The notes beneath the pieces were generated by a model. That model saw only the letters and a list, made by a program, of their open reading frames with translations. It was not told where the DNA came from and searched no databases. This document shows, one piece after another, positions 30,375-40,999 of a stretch of DNA of 64,000 bases. The stretch covers positions 30,360 through 94,359 of the forward strand of contig PAPF01000040.1 of NCBI GenBank assembly GCA_002708825.1, in the 5' to 3' direction. The position numbers were made by a program, and so were the translations under genes. The DNA comes from Phyllobacteriaceae bacterium. GTDB taxonomy: Bacteria > Pseudomonadota > Alphaproteobacteria > Rhizobiales > Rhizobiaceae. Position 1 is the first letter of the stretch. Each line of letters begins with the position of its first letter.

Positions 30375-30388
30375 TTGACGCACGTCAA
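30375..30388 (+). promoter_or_regulatory. FNR/FixK-type palindrome upstream of hsp20
   Basis: TTGAC-GCAC-GTCAA is a perfect inverted repeat that fits the CRP/FNR-family consensus TTGAY-N4-RTCAA. It lies 83 bp before the Hsp20 start and 24 bp after the uvrA stop. With the box at -41.5, transcription would start near 30423, which leaves a leader of about 50 bases. Confidence 0.55.
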
Positions 30389-30471
30389 TGACGGGTTCCG
30401 CCGCCGCGCCATTCTTTTCGCGTTCCTGCCTGCCGCCCCGGCAGGCTCGTGAATTGTGAAAGGATGAACCC

Positions 30472-30963
30472 ATGTCTGACAAGAACACACGGCAGGACCT
30501 GTCCCTGTGGTCCGGCAATCCTTTTGCCGACTTCCGCAAGCAGATGGATGACCTGATGGAAGGCTTCTTCGGCTCCGGCGGTACGCTCGCCGCCCGTTCC
30601 GGCCTGCCCTCGCTCGACATGACCGGCGCGGTCCGGCCCGCCATCGACATCGCCGAAAACGACGGAGCCATCACGCTGACCGCCGAACTGCCCGGCATCA
30701 GCGAGGACCAGGTCGACCTGACCATCCGCAACGGCATGCTGACGCTCAAGGGCGAGAAGAAGATCGAGCATGACGGCGACCGCGACGACGTCCATGTCAT
30801 CGAACGCTCCTATGGCGCTTTCCAGCGGTCGTTTCCGATTCCCGAGCGGGTGGATACGGACGCCATCGAGGCGAAATTCGACAAGGGCGTGCTCACCGTG
30901 ACGATGCCCAAGCGCAAGACCGCCCCTGCCGGCAGCCGCAAGATCGAGATCGGCAAGGGCTGA
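30472..30963 (+). CDS. Small heat shock protein, Hsp20/alpha-crystallin family
   Basis: The 163-residue protein is an ATP-independent holdase. An N-terminal arm (about 1-55, with the FADFRKQMDDLMEGFFG segment) precedes the alpha-crystallin domain with VRPAIDIAENDGAITLTAELPGI and YGAFQRSFPIPERVD. GVLTVTMPKR closes the domain near the end. AAAGGA lies before the ATG at 30472. It is transcribed with the same orientation as uvrA but probably from its own promoter, given the FNR-type palindrome upstream. Class-A IbpA features are not evident. Confidence 0.93.
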   Translation: MSDKNTRQDLSLWSGNPFADFRKQMDDLMEGFFGSGGTLAARSGLPSLDMTGAVRPAIDIAENDGAITLTAELPGISEDQVDLTIRNGMLTLKGEKKIEHDGDRDDVHVIERSYGAFQRSFPIPERVDTDAIEAKFDKGVLTVTMPKRKTAPAGSRKIEIGKG

Positions 30964-30987
30964 GACGCGCGGGGGCGGCCGGTCCGT

Positions 30988-32490
30988 TCAGGGCGCGGGG
31001 AAGCCGGTTCGCGCCAGGGCGTCCGCCAGGTCCTCAGCGATCGGCCGCGGACCTGCCGCCCTTCCTGCTTCGCCGTGCAGCCAGACGGCGGCACAGGCTG
31101 CCTCGAAACCGGAAACACCTTGTGCCAGAAGCCCGGTGACGATGCCGGCCAGCACGTCGCCGGATCCGGCTGTCGCCAGCACCGGCGTTGCATTGGTGCT
31201 GATCGCCGCCCGCCCGTCCGGTGCGGCGATCACCGTGTCCCCGCCCTTCAGGACCACCACAGCGCCGGAGCGCGAAGCAGCACGTCGCGCCCTGTCCACC
31301 CGGGACAGCCCGCATTGCGGACCGAGATCGGCGAACAGGCGCGCGAATTCCCCCTCATGCGGCGTCATCACGACATGCAGGCCGCTTGCGCCGATGGCCT
31401 CGAACAGGCCGGACGGACGATCCTGGAACACGGTCAGGGCGTCCGCGTCGAGCACCAGCGCCTTCAGGCCCCGGGCATCATCCGGCATGCCGGCACCCAG
31501 CATGGCCAGCACCGCAGCGCGCGTCTGCCCGGTCACGCCGCATCCGGGGCCGGCCAGCGCGGCGCGCGTCTTTCCCTCTTCCAGAAAGGCGGAGACGGCC
31601 TGCGCGTCCGGCACGGGACGCACCATGATCGAGGTCAGGTGCGCGGCATGGACCAGAACCGCCGAGGGCGGCGACAGCACGGTGACGGCCCCTGCCCCGC
31701 TGCGCGCCGCCGCCAGGGCCGCCAGCCTCGCCGCCCCTGTCGACGAGGCACCGCCGGAAAGCACGGCAGCCGCCCCCCGCAGATATTTGTGCGTATCGGC
31801 AGCCAGGCGCGGAAGGGCATGGCGCCAGAGCGCCGGCCCGTTCTCATGGGCGCGCGGCCGGATTTCATCGAGCACCGAGGCCGGAATGCCGATATCGGCC
31901 ACCAGGAATTCGCCGCACAGATCGCGACCCGGCAGCAGCAGATGGCCGGGCTTCTTGCGAAAGAAGGTGACGGTCAGCACCGCCCGGAAACAGGCCCCGA
32001 GCGGTTGGCCGCTTTCGCCCGACAGTCCCGACGGCAGATCGACGGCAACCACAGGCACGCCGGTTGCATTGCACGCATCCGCCGCCGATGCCGCCGCACC
32101 GGAAAGCGGCCTGGACAGGCCGGCGCCGAACAACCCGTCCACCACAAGGTCGAAGCCGGCGGGCTCGAAATCCCCGAGCGGCCGCACGGCGCCCGTCCAG
32201 GCTTGCGCCGCGACAGCCGCATCGCTGCGCGGCATCGGTTCAGCCAGCGCGAAGAGATAGACGGAAAGACCGTCCTCCGCCAGAAGCCGCGCCACCACAT
32301 AGCCATCGCCGCCATTGTTGCCGGGCCCGCAAAGCACGGCCACACGCCCCGCACCGGCAAATCGCCGGAGGATCGCGCCATGAATGGCCCGCCCTGCATT
32401 CTCCATCAGACCCGGCCCGTCAAACGGCCCCCCGGCAATCGCCAGGGCATCTGCCCGTCCCATTTCCTCCGGAGTCAGAAGCTCGTGCAT
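30988..32490 (-). CDS. nnr: Bifunctional NAD(P)H-hydrate epimerase / ADP-dependent dehydratase
   Basis: The enzyme repairs hydrated NADH and NADPH. The N-terminal YjeF domain (about residues 1-210) epimerises the R form, with LMENAGRAI, LCGPGNNGGDGYVVARLL and VDLPSGLSGESGQ. The C-terminal ribokinase-like domain (about 225-495) dehydrates the S form and carries VMTPHEGEFARLF and ATAGSGDVLAGIVTGLLAQG. The fused 500-residue form is the usual bacterial arrangement. The gene is convergent with hsp20 and diverges from glnB, an order often seen in Rhizobiales. Confidence 0.94.
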   Translation of the reverse strand: MHELLTPEEMGRADALAIAGGPFDGPGLMENAGRAIHGAILRRFAGAGRVAVLCGPGNNGGDGYVVARLLAEDGLSVYLFALAEPMPRSDAAVAAQAWTGAVRPLGDFEPAGFDLVVDGLFGAGLSRPLSGAAASAADACNATGVPVVAVDLPSGLSGESGQPLGACFRAVLTVTFFRKKPGHLLLPGRDLCGEFLVADIGIPASVLDEIRPRAHENGPALWRHALPRLAADTHKYLRGAAAVLSGGASSTGAARLAALAAARSGAGAVTVLSPPSAVLVHAAHLTSIMVRPVPDAQAVSAFLEEGKTRAALAGPGCGVTGQTRAAVLAMLGAGMPDDARGLKALVLDADALTVFQDRPSGLFEAIGASGLHVVMTPHEGEFARLFADLGPQCGLSRVDRARRAASRSGAVVVLKGGDTVIAAPDGRAAISTNATPVLATAGSGDVLAGIVTGLLAQGVSGFEAACAAVWLHGEAGRAAGPRPIAEDLADALARTGFPAP

Positions 32491-32612
32491 GGTGATATCC
32501 GCCGCTCCGCCATTTCTCCGCCTGCGCTGGGTGTTTTATCGGTCCGCGCGCCGGAGCGTGCAAGCCGCAAGTCGGGCCCGTGCAGCCCGGCGGCTCCCTA
32601 CCTGCTGTCTGA

Positions 32613-32629
32613 TGCATATTTATTATGCA
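32613..32629. promoter_or_regulatory. Candidate NtrC binding site upstream of glnB
   Basis: TGCATA-N5-TATGCA is a perfect 6-bp inverted repeat in the 17-bp spacing of NtrC sites (TGCACC-N5-GGTGCA). It stands about 190 bp upstream of a strong sigma-54 promoter. A second pair of arms, CTGCAC (32701-32706) and GTGCAG (32741-32746), is nearer the promoter. Confidence 0.5.
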
Positions 32630-32800
32630 CTTTGCCTGTTTTTTCATCTGCGAAGACAGGCTAAGAATGCCTCTGGATCGGGCAACCGGTCGCGGGCATG
32701 CTGCACCGCACGCTCACCTGCCTGCCGGAGGCTGGTGAAAGTGCAGGCAAGGCGCGGGATTCACACGGGAAACCTGGCCAACTCGGGCTAGACGGAATAA

Positions 32801-33217
<417 letters not shown>

Positions 33218-33270
33218 GGCGCATTGCCGGTCCGAACGACAAGTCATCGTCATTACAAAGGGAATTCAGC

Positions 33271-34680
33271 ATGACGACAGCAAACGACATCATGAAGCAG
33301 ATCAAGGACAACGACGTGAAGTTCGTCGACCTGCGCTTCACCGATCCGAAGGGCAAGCTGCAGCACGTCACGATGGACGTCTGCGCGGTGGATGAGGACA
33401 TGTTCGCCGACGGCGTCATGTTCGACGGTTCCTCGATCGGCGGCTGGAAGGCCATCAACGAGTCCGACATGGTGCTGATGCCCGACACGGCCACCGTGCA
33501 CATGGACCCCTTCTTCGCCCAGTCCACCATGGTCGTGATCTGCGACATCCTGGACCCGGTCTCCGGCGAGGCCTACAACCGCGACCCGCGCGGCACCGCC
33601 AAGAAGGCCGAGGCCTACATGAAGGCCGAGGGCATCGGCGACACGGTGTTCGTCGGTCCGGAAGCCGAGTTCTTCGTCTTCGACGACGTGAAGTACAAGG
33701 CCGACCCCTACAACACCGGTTTCAAGCTCGACTCCACGGAACTGCCGTCCAACGACGATTCCGACTATGACACCGGCAACCTGGGCCACCGTCCGCGCGT
33801 CAAGGGCGGCTATTTCCCGGTCCCGCCGATCGATTCCGAGCAGGACATGCGCTCCGAGATGCTCTCCGTGCTGACCGAGATGGGCGTCACGGTGGAAAAG
33901 CACCACCACGAGGTGGCCGCTGCCCAGCACGAACTCGGCATCAAGTTCGACACCCTGACCCGCAATGCCGACAAGATGCAGATCTACAAGTATGTCGTGC
34001 ACCAGGTCGCCAACGCCTATGGCAAGACGGCCACCTTCATGCCGAAGCCGGTCTATGGCGACAACGGTTCGGGCATGCACGTGCACCAGTCGATCTGGAA
34101 GGACGGCAAGCCGACCTTTGCGGGCAATGAATATGCCGGCCTGTCCGAGACCTGCCTCTACTACATCGGCGGCATCATCAAGCACGCCAAGGCCATCAAC
34201 GCCTTCACCAACCCGTCGACCAACTCCTACAAGCGCCTGGTCCCCGGCTACGAGGCCCCGGTCCTGCTGGCCTATTCGGCCCGCAACCGCTCCGCTTCCT
34301 GCCGCATTCCCTTCGGCAACAACCCGAAGGCCAAGCGCGTGGAAGTCCGCTTCCCCGACCCCACGGCCAACCCCTATCTCGGCTTCGCCGCGATGCTGAT
34401 GGCCGGCCTCGACGGCATCAAGAACAAGATCCATCCCGGCCAGGCCATGGACAAGGATCTCTACGACCTGCCGGCCAAGGAACTCAAGAAGATCCCGACC
34501 GTCTGCGGCTCGCTGCGCGAAGCGCTGATGAGCCTCGACAAGGATCGCAAGTTCCTCACCGCCGGCGGCGTGTTCGACGACGACCAGATCGACGCTTTCA
34601 TCGAACTGAAGATGGAAGAAGTGATGCGTTACGAGATGACCCCGCATCCGGTCGAATTCGACATGTATTATTCGGTCTGA
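33271..34680 (+). CDS. glnA: Glutamine synthetase, type I
   Basis: GlnA makes glutamine from glutamate, ammonia and ATP as a dodecamer. The 469-residue chain has [11 protein letters not shown] near residue 50, the catalytic EAEFF and [14 protein letters not shown] segments, and [10 protein letters not shown]. The adenylylation site is Tyr398 in KDLYDLP, so GlnE control is expected. It belongs to the GSI-beta class. It follows glnB in the same operon and ends at a strong terminator. Confidence 0.97.
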   Translation: MTTANDIMKQIKDNDVKFVDLRFTDPKGKLQHVTMDVCAVDEDMFADGVMFDGSSIGGWKAINESDMVLMPDTATVHMDPFFAQSTMVVICDILDPVSGEAYNRDPRGTAKKAEAYMKAEGIGDTVFVGPEAEFFVFDDVKYKADPYNTGFKLDSTELPSNDDSDYDTGNLGHRPRVKGGYFPVPPIDSEQDMRSEMLSVLTEMGVTVEKHHHEVAAAQHELGIKFDTLTRNADKMQIYKYVVHQVANAYGKTATFMPKPVYGDNGSGMHVHQSIWKDGKPTFAGNEYAGLSETCLYYIGGIIKHAKAINAFTNPSTNSYKRLVPGYEAPVLLAYSARNRSASCRIPFGNNPKAKRVEVRFPDPTANPYLGFAAMLMAGLDGIKNKIHPGQAMDKDLYDLPAKELKKIPTVCGSLREALMSLDKDRKFLTAGGVFDDDQIDAFIELKMEEVMRYEMTPHPVEFDMYYSV

Positions 34681-34706
34681 CCGAAGTACAAGATCGGCGT
34701 AACAGG

Positions 34707-34736
34707 CCCCGGCGGAGCGATCCGCCGGGGTTTTTT
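34707..34736 (+). terminator. Rho-independent terminator of glnB-glnA
   Basis: CCCCGGCGGA-GCGA-TCCGCCGGGG is a perfect 10-bp stem followed by TTTTTT, 27 bp beyond the glnA stop. Confidence 0.95.
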
Positions 34737-34766
34737 CTTGGTGTGAATTTTCCCGCATACTGCGCC

Positions 34767-34847
34767 GCAAAACATGATTTTGCAGTGCATCTAATACCTT
34801 TGCTGCATATCCGAAAGCCGCATTGAGGATGAGAACTTTCTAAAGTT
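34767..34847. promoter_or_regulatory. Inverted repeats upstream of the HAAT transporter operon
   Basis: GCAAAA-N5-TTTTGC (34767-34783) has the 17-bp spacing of an NtrC-like dyad. A second dyad, AACTTT-CT-AAAGTT, lies at 34834-34847, about 69 bp before the first gene. The region is markedly AT-rich, as expected of a promoter, but I cannot place -35 and -10 boxes with confidence. Confidence 0.4.
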
Positions 34848-34915
34848 AGCATGATTGCACCTTCGGCCAATGGAGGATCGGCCGGCAGGTTTCAACCTGA
34901 AATCGGGAGGACTTC

Positions 34916-36262
34916 ATGTCACGATTCATCTTCAACCGGCGCGGAATTCTGAAGGCTGGCGTCGCAGGCGGTGCCGCGCTCGCCGCGCCGATGCACTTCG
35001 TCAAGGGCGCGTTCGCCCAGGACATGTCCTGCAACATGCCGACCGGCGACACGGTAACGCTGGGCTTCAACGTGCCTCAGTCCGGCCCCTATGCCGACGA
35101 GGGCGCCGACGAGCTTCGCGCCTACCAGCTCGCCGTCAAGCACCTGAACGGCGAAGGCGACGGCGGCATGCTTTCCACCTTCTCGTCCAAGGCGCTCAAG
35201 GGCAACGGCATCCTCGGCAAGAAGGTCGCCTTCGTCACAGGCGACACCCAGACCAAGTCCGATGCGGCCCGCGACAGCGCCAAGCGCATGATCGAGAAGG
35301 AAGGCGCGGTGATGATCACTGGCGGTTCGTCCTCCGGCGTCGCGGTGGCCGTGCAGGGCCTGTGCCAGGAAATGGGCATCATCTTCATGGCCGGCCTGAC
35401 GCATTCCAACGACACCACCGGCAAGGACAAGAAGCGTTACGGCTTCCGTCACTTCTTCAACGCCTATCAGTCCGGTGTCGCGCTGGGCCCGGTGCTCAAG
35501 GAGGAATACGGCACCGACCGGCGCGCCTATCACCTGACCGCGGACTACACCTGGGGCTGGACGCAGGAAGAATCGATCAAGAACACCACCGAGGGTCTTG
35601 GCTGGGAGACGGTCGCCACCGTGCGCACGCCTGTCGGCGCCGGCGACTTCTCGCAGTACATCACGCCGGTTCTCAATTCCGGCGCCGACGTGCTGATCCT
35701 GAACCACTACGGCAAGGACATGGTCAACTCGCTGACCCAGGCCATCCAGTTCGGCCTCAAGGACAAGCAGGTCAACGGCAAGAACTTCGAGATCGTCGTG
35801 CCGCTCTTCTCGCGCCTCATGGCCAAGGGTGCCGGCGACAACATCAAGGGCATCCTGGGCACCACCAACTGGAACTGGTCGCTCGATGACGCGGCCTCGC
35901 AGGCCTTCGTCAAGTCCTTCGGCACGGAATACGGCTTCCCGCCGTCCCAGGCCGCCCACACCTGCTATGTGCAGACCCTGCTCTATGCCGACGCCTGCGA
36001 ACGGGCCGGCACGTTCTTCGCCCCGAAGGTCATCGAGGCGCTCGAAGGCTTCGAGTTCGACGGCATGGGCAACGGCCCGACGCTCTACCGGGCGGAGGAT
36101 CACCAGTGCATGAAGTCGGCCCTGGTCGTGCGCGGCAACGACAACAAGCAGTCCGAGTATGACCTGCTCAAGGTCGTCAAGGTCGTGGACCGCGAGACGC
36201 TGACCTACGACCCGTCCATCTTCGGCGGCGATCTCGGTCCGGCCGACGCGAAGCAGTGCTGA
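34916..36262 (+). CDS. ABC transporter substrate-binding protein, HAAT family
   Basis: This periplasmic binding protein belongs to the branched-chain/hydrophobic amino acid (LivJ-like) type I fold. A twin-arginine-like N-terminus (NRRGILKAG) and hydrophobic stretch lead to cleavage near AFA-Q35. The mature domain has GFNVPQSGPYADEGADELR, MITGGSSSG and TADYTWGWTQEESIK. The 448-residue length is above typical LivJ (about 370). Lineage-specific cysteines occur at the start of the mature protein and at its C-terminus. The ligand is not known; the complete permease/ATPase set follows. Confidence 0.9.
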   Translation: MSRFIFNRRGILKAGVAGGAALAAPMHFVKGAFAQDMSCNMPTGDTVTLGFNVPQSGPYADEGADELRAYQLAVKHLNGEGDGGMLSTFSSKALKGNGILGKKVAFVTGDTQTKSDAARDSAKRMIEKEGAVMITGGSSSGVAVAVQGLCQEMGIIFMAGLTHSNDTTGKDKKRYGFRHFFNAYQSGVALGPVLKEEYGTDRRAYHLTADYTWGWTQEESIKNTTEGLGWETVATVRTPVGAGDFSQYITPVLNSGADVLILNHYGKDMVNSLTQAIQFGLKDKQVNGKNFEIVVPLFSRLMAKGAGDNIKGILGTTNWNWSLDDAASQAFVKSFGTEYGFPPSQAAHTCYVQTLLYADACERAGTFFAPKVIEALEGFEFDGMGNGPTLYRAEDHQCMKSALVVRGNDNKQSEYDLLKVVKVVDRETLTYDPSIFGGDLGPADAKQC

Positions 36263-36376
36263 CCTGACCGGCAAACCCGAGGCCCGGCTGCCCCCCATGC
36301 GGAGCGGCCGGGCCATCATGGCACTTGGCAAGCCGCGCCGCCGGGAAAGGCGGACGGACATCGGGGCGCATTCCTC

Positions 36377-37393
36377 ATGGACGCAATCATCATCCAGATC
36401 CTGAACGGGCTCGACAAGGGCGCCGCCTATGCGCTGATCGCGCTTGGCCTGACCCTGGTCTTCGGCACGCTCGGCGTGGTCAATTTCGCGCATGGCGCGC
36501 TATTCATGCTGGGCGCCTTCTGCGCCGTCACCTTCAACAAGCTGATCACCTGGCCGATCCAGCCGCCCAAGGCGGAAGGCCAGCTTTTCGCGCCGCCCGC
36601 CAAGCCATATTTCGAGCATGCCTTCGGCGATGCCGGCGCTTGGGTCATCAACTGGTCGGTCCCCATTTCGATCCTGCTCGCCATTCCCGTCATGCTGGTC
36701 ATCGGCCTGGCCATGGAGCGCGGCCTGATCCGCCACTTCTACAAGCGCCCCCACGCCGACCAGATCCTCGTGACGTTCGGCCTCGCCATCGTGCTGCAGG
36801 AGATCATCAAGAAATTCTACGGCGCCAATCCGGTGCCGCAATCCGCGCCCGACATGTTCAACGGCACGGCCAACATCGCCGCCTTCCTCGGCCTGTCGGA
36901 CATGTTCATCGTCTATCCCTGGTGGCGGCTGATCTATTTCCTGTTCGCCTTCCTCGTCATCGGCGCGGTCTTTGCCTTCCTGCAGTTCACCACCTACGGC
37001 ATGGTGGTGCGCGCCGGCATGCGCGACCGCGAAACCGTCGGCATTCTCGGCATCAACATCGAGCGCCGCTTCACCGTCGTCTTCGGCATCGCGGCCGTCG
37101 TGGCGGGCCTGGCAGGCGTCATGTACACGCCCATCCTGCCGCCCGACTACCATCTCGGCATGGATTTCCTGGTGCTCAGCTTCGTTGTCGTGGTCGTCGG
37201 CGGCATGGGCTCCCTGCCCGGCGCCGTGCTGGCCGGTTTCCTGCTCGGCATCCTGCAATCCTTCGCCTCGATGAACGAGGTCAAGGCCATATTTCCCGGC
37301 ATCGACCAGATCATCATCTACCTGGTCGCCGTCACCATTCTGCTCACCCGGCCGCGCGGACTCCTGGGCCGCCAGGGCGTGATGGAGGACTGA
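36377..37393 (+). CDS. livH: Branched-chain amino acid-type ABC transporter permease (LivH-like)
   Basis: This is one of two inner-membrane permeases of the importer. The 338-residue protein has the LivH signature QILNGLDKGAAYALIALGLTLVFGTLGVVNFAHG (partly at residues 7-40) and about eight membrane helices. VVVVGGMGSLPGAVLAGFLLG near the end is the ATPase-contact region. A loop of about 40 residues between helices one and two, rich in Pro, Lys and Phe, is longer than in E. coli LivH. It lies 114 bp after the binding-protein gene and 6 bp before the LivM-like gene. Confidence 0.92.
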   Translation: MDAIIIQILNGLDKGAAYALIALGLTLVFGTLGVVNFAHGALFMLGAFCAVTFNKLITWPIQPPKAEGQLFAPPAKPYFEHAFGDAGAWVINWSVPISILLAIPVMLVIGLAMERGLIRHFYKRPHADQILVTFGLAIVLQEIIKKFYGANPVPQSAPDMFNGTANIAAFLGLSDMFIVYPWWRLIYFLFAFLVIGAVFAFLQFTTYGMVVRAGMRDRETVGILGINIERRFTVVFGIAAVVAGLAGVMYTPILPPDYHLGMDFLVLSFVVVVVGGMGSLPGAVLAGFLLGILQSFASMNEVKAIFPGIDQIIIYLVAVTILLTRPRGLLGRQGVMED

Positions 37394-37399
37394 TCGAAC

Positions 37400-38548
37400 A
37401 TGTTTGGCAACCTGTCCCGCAACGACTGGCTCCTGCTGCTCGGCTTCTCGGTCGTCGTGCTCATCAGCCCGTGGACGCTGGCGCCGCTTGGCGCCGGCTA
37501 TCCGGCCCTGCTGCAGAAGTTCTGCATCTTCGGCATCTTCGCCATGGGCTTCAACATCCTCTTCGGCCTGACCGGCTACCTCTCCTTCGGTCATGCGGCC
37601 TTCCTGGGGGTCGGCTCCTATGCCGCCGTCTGGTCGTTCAAGCTGTTCACGATGAACGTCATTCCGGCGGTCATCTTCGGCGTGCTCTTCGCCGGCCTCT
37701 TCGCCGTCGTCATCGGCTATGTCAGCCTCAGGCGTTCCGGCATCTACTTCTCCATCCTGACCCTCGCTTTCGCGCAGATGAGCTACAACCTCGCCTATTC
37801 GGTTCTCACCCCGATCACCAATGGCGAGACCGGCCTGCAACTGACGTTGCAGGATCCGCGCATCATCGACAATGCCTTCGCCGCGCCCGGCGAAGGCCTG
37901 CCGGCCACCAACCTCTTCGGCATCGAGACCAGCGGATATCCGGGCTTCTATTTCTGCGCGGCGGCACTGATCGTCTGCCTTTTCCTCACGCTGCGCATCT
38001 TCCGCTCACCCTTCGGCATGATGCTGCGCGCCATCAAGTCGAACCAGAACCGGATGCGCTATACCGGCTTCAACACGCGGCCCTATCTTCTTACCGCCTT
38101 CGTCATTTCCGGCATGTATGCCGGCCTGGCGGGATCCCTGATGGCGGTCACCGACCCGCTGGCCGGAGCCGAGCGCATGCAGTGGACGGCCTCCGGCGAA
38201 GTGGTGCTCATGACCATTCTCGGCGGAGCCGGCACGCTGATCGGTCCGATCCTCGGCGCCGGTGTCATCAAGTATTTCGAGAACATCTTCTCATCCTTCA
38301 ACGACCGCATCCTGGAGCAGTTGTTCTCCTTCCTGCCCGACGCGGCACGCGATGCCGCGGTCTGGGTCACCGGGCTTTTCGTCGGCGACGGCTGGCACCT
38401 GACGCTCGGCGTCGTGTTCATGCTGATCGTGATCTTCCTGCCCGGCGGCATCATGGAAGGCATCCAGCGCATCCGCCGCCGCTTCGGTGGCGGTTCCGGG
38501 CCGGGCGCCACAGCGCCGGACACGGCCGCGGCCCAACCTGCGGAGTGA
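37400..38548 (+). CDS. livM: Branched-chain amino acid-type ABC transporter permease (LivM-like)
   Basis: This is the second permease of the importer, with 382 residues. The motifs [25 protein letters not shown] (near residues 49-74), [23 protein letters not shown] and [16 protein letters not shown] are typical of LivM. About nine membrane helices are predicted. It carries a longer C-terminal region than E. coli LivM in the 300-345 segment and ends in an Ala/Pro-rich tail. It ends 4 bp before the LivG-like gene. Confidence 0.92.
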   Translation: MFGNLSRNDWLLLLGFSVVVLISPWTLAPLGAGYPALLQKFCIFGIFAMGFNILFGLTGYLSFGHAAFLGVGSYAAVWSFKLFTMNVIPAVIFGVLFAGLFAVVIGYVSLRRSGIYFSILTLAFAQMSYNLAYSVLTPITNGETGLQLTLQDPRIIDNAFAAPGEGLPATNLFGIETSGYPGFYFCAAALIVCLFLTLRIFRSPFGMMLRAIKSNQNRMRYTGFNTRPYLLTAFVISGMYAGLAGSLMAVTDPLAGAERMQWTASGEVVLMTILGGAGTLIGPILGAGVIKYFENIFSSFNDRILEQLFSFLPDAARDAAVWVTGLFVGDGWHLTLGVVFMLIVIFLPGGIMEGIQRIRRRFGGGSGPGATAPDTAAAQPAE

Positions 38549-38552
38549 GGAC

Positions 38553-39322
<770 letters not shown>

Positions 39323-39326
<4 letters not shown>

Positions 39327-40090
39327 ACATGGCCGCCGTTGGAGACATGAAAGGGGAGAGCGTAGCCTTGAACGAGAAAACCGCGTCACCCTATTTCAGC
39401 GTGAAGGACATCCACGCCTATTACGGCGAGAGCTACATCGTTCAGGGTGTATCCTTCGACATTGCCAAGGGCGAGGTGCTCTCCCTGCTCGGACGCAACG
39501 GCGCCGGCAAGACCTCGACCCTGCGCACGCTGGCCCGGGTGGAGACACCGGCATTGAAGTCCGGCGAAATCTGGCTCGACGGCAAGCCGCTGCATGCGAT
39601 GCGCGCCTTCGAGGCCGCGGCCGAAGGCGTTCAACTCGTGCCGGAGGACCGGCGCATCATCGGCGGCCTGACGGTGGAGGAAAACCTGATCCTGGCCCAG
39701 GTGACCGAGCCGAAGGGCTGGCCCATCGAGAAGATCTACGAGCACTTCCCGCGCCTTGCCGAACGGCGCACCCAGGAAGCGACGACCATGTCAGGCGGCG
39801 AGCAGCAGATGCTGGCGGTCGCCCGTGCGCTCGCCCGCGACCTCAAGATCCTGTTCCTGGATGAACCCTATGAGGGCCTTGCGCCCGTCATCGTGCAGGA
39901 AATCGAGAAGATCGTGCAGCAGATCCGCGATATCGGCATCACCACAATCATCGTGGAGCAGAACGCCGTTGCGGCTTTGCGCCTGTCGGACCGGGCGGTC
40001 ATCATGGATACCGGCCAGGTCGTGTTTCAAGGCTCGGCCCGGGAAGTGCTGGAGAACGAGGAACTGCGGCACGAATATCTCGCCATCTGA
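39323..40090 (+). CDS. livF: ABC transporter ATP-binding protein (LivF-like)
   Basis: This is the second ATPase of the importer, with 255 residues. It has Walker A GRNGAGKTS near residue 56, the MSGGEQQMLAVARAL signature and ILFLDEPYEGLAPVIVQEI. GGAGGAG five bases before the ATG at 39323, and the ATGA overlap with the LivG-like gene, fix this start; in-frame ATG and TTG codons a little downstream are possible. It is the last gene of the operon, and a bidirectional terminator follows. Confidence 0.93.
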
Positions 40091-40116
40091 CGGAATAGCG
40101 GGATGCGGCGGACGAG

Positions 40117-40148
40117 GAAAAGGCCCGGGAGATGTCCCGGGCCTTTTC
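40117..40148. terminator. Bidirectional terminator between livF and the ATP12-like gene
   Basis: GAAAAGGCCCGGGA-GATG-TCCCGGGCCTTTTC is a perfect 14-bp stem. A/T-runs on both sides serve the converging livF and ATP12-like transcripts. Confidence 0.9.
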
Positions 40149-40196
40149 ATGTGTCAGGTCAGTTTCGCGGTCCAATGCCTTGACCGGACTCCGCAA

Positions 40197-40985
40197 TCAG
40201 GCGCTGACGGCATCGAACAGCCGCCAGGCCGCCTCCATTTCTTTCTCCCGCGCCGCGCGGCGCGCCTTGGCCTCCGCGTCCTCGCCCCACAATTCGATGT
40301 TCCAGTCCTCGTCCACATGCGCGGCGGCCCAGGCATCGGCCCAGGTGATCTCCCGCCCCGCCACCGCCAGCGCCAGCAGCGCCGAACCCGTCAGCGTGGT
40401 CATGGAATGCAGCGCGGCAAGCCGGAACGGGTCGTCGAAACCGCGCAGGTGAATGCCGATGGCGCCGATGCTTTCACGTGGCTGCACGACATGCATCACC
40501 CCTTCCGCCAGCACGAAGCGCGCGCCGAGCGCACGCTCCACCCACTCCAGCACCGGGTCCCAGGTTTCGGTCTGGCGCGCGACAAGGCGTTCCGGCGTCC
40601 CCGCCCGGTAACAGAGCAGGTCGGAGGAGGAAAATCGCTGGATGTCCTCGGCCACGGCCTGCATGTCGGCCGCCACGCCGTCGATCGCCGTGTTGGCCAG
40701 GCGCGTCACAGGCATCGTCATCGGGTCGATGATCTCGCCCTGCGCGCCATATTCTCCGGCGACGAGCAGCGCGGCTTCCTCCGTCGGCAGCACCATGGTG
40801 TTGCGCACCGGCGTGCGCACCAGGCGCCCGTCGAGCGTCACGCCGAAACCCTTGTCCTGTGCGGCGACGCCGGCTTCCTTGTAGAAGCGCTTCGGCAGCG
40901 GCTTGAGCATCTGCTTCTGGGCGCGGCGCACCGGATCTGGATCGGACAGCCTGCCCGCGTCGAGGTCATTGAGGATGTCGCGCAT
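40197..40985 (-). CDS. ATP12-family F1-ATPase assembly chaperone
   Basis: ATP12 in mitochondria and alphaproteobacteria binds the F1 alpha subunit during ATP synthase assembly. The 262-residue protein has KRFYKEAGVAAQDKGFGVTLDGR, PMTRLAN-like MTMPVTRLANTAIDG and SDLLCYRA, the usual family landmarks. WDPVLEWVE and a C-terminal helical half follow. The ATG at 40985 gives a standard-length product. It is the last gene of a minus-strand run starting at crcB; the HAD gene ends 14 bp upstream. No atp genes are nearby. Confidence 0.92.
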   Translation of the reverse strand: MRDILNDLDAGRLSDPDPVRRAQKQMLKPLPKRFYKEAGVAAQDKGFGVTLDGRLVRTPVRNTMVLPTEEAALLVAGEYGAQGEIIDPMTMPVTRLANTAIDGVAADMQAVAEDIQRFSSSDLLCYRAGTPERLVARQTETWDPVLEWVERALGARFVLAEGVMHVVQPRESIGAIGIHLRGFDDPFRLAALHSMTTLTGSALLALAVAGREITWADAWAAAHVDEDWNIELWGEDAEAKARRAAREKEMEAAWRLFDAVSA

Positions 40986-40999
40986 GGCGGACCCTTTCG

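Noticed and set aside
33253..34770. Long open frame antisense to glnA (505 codons)
   Set aside because: It is His/Val/Gly-rich shadow sequence of glnA and overlaps the terminator.
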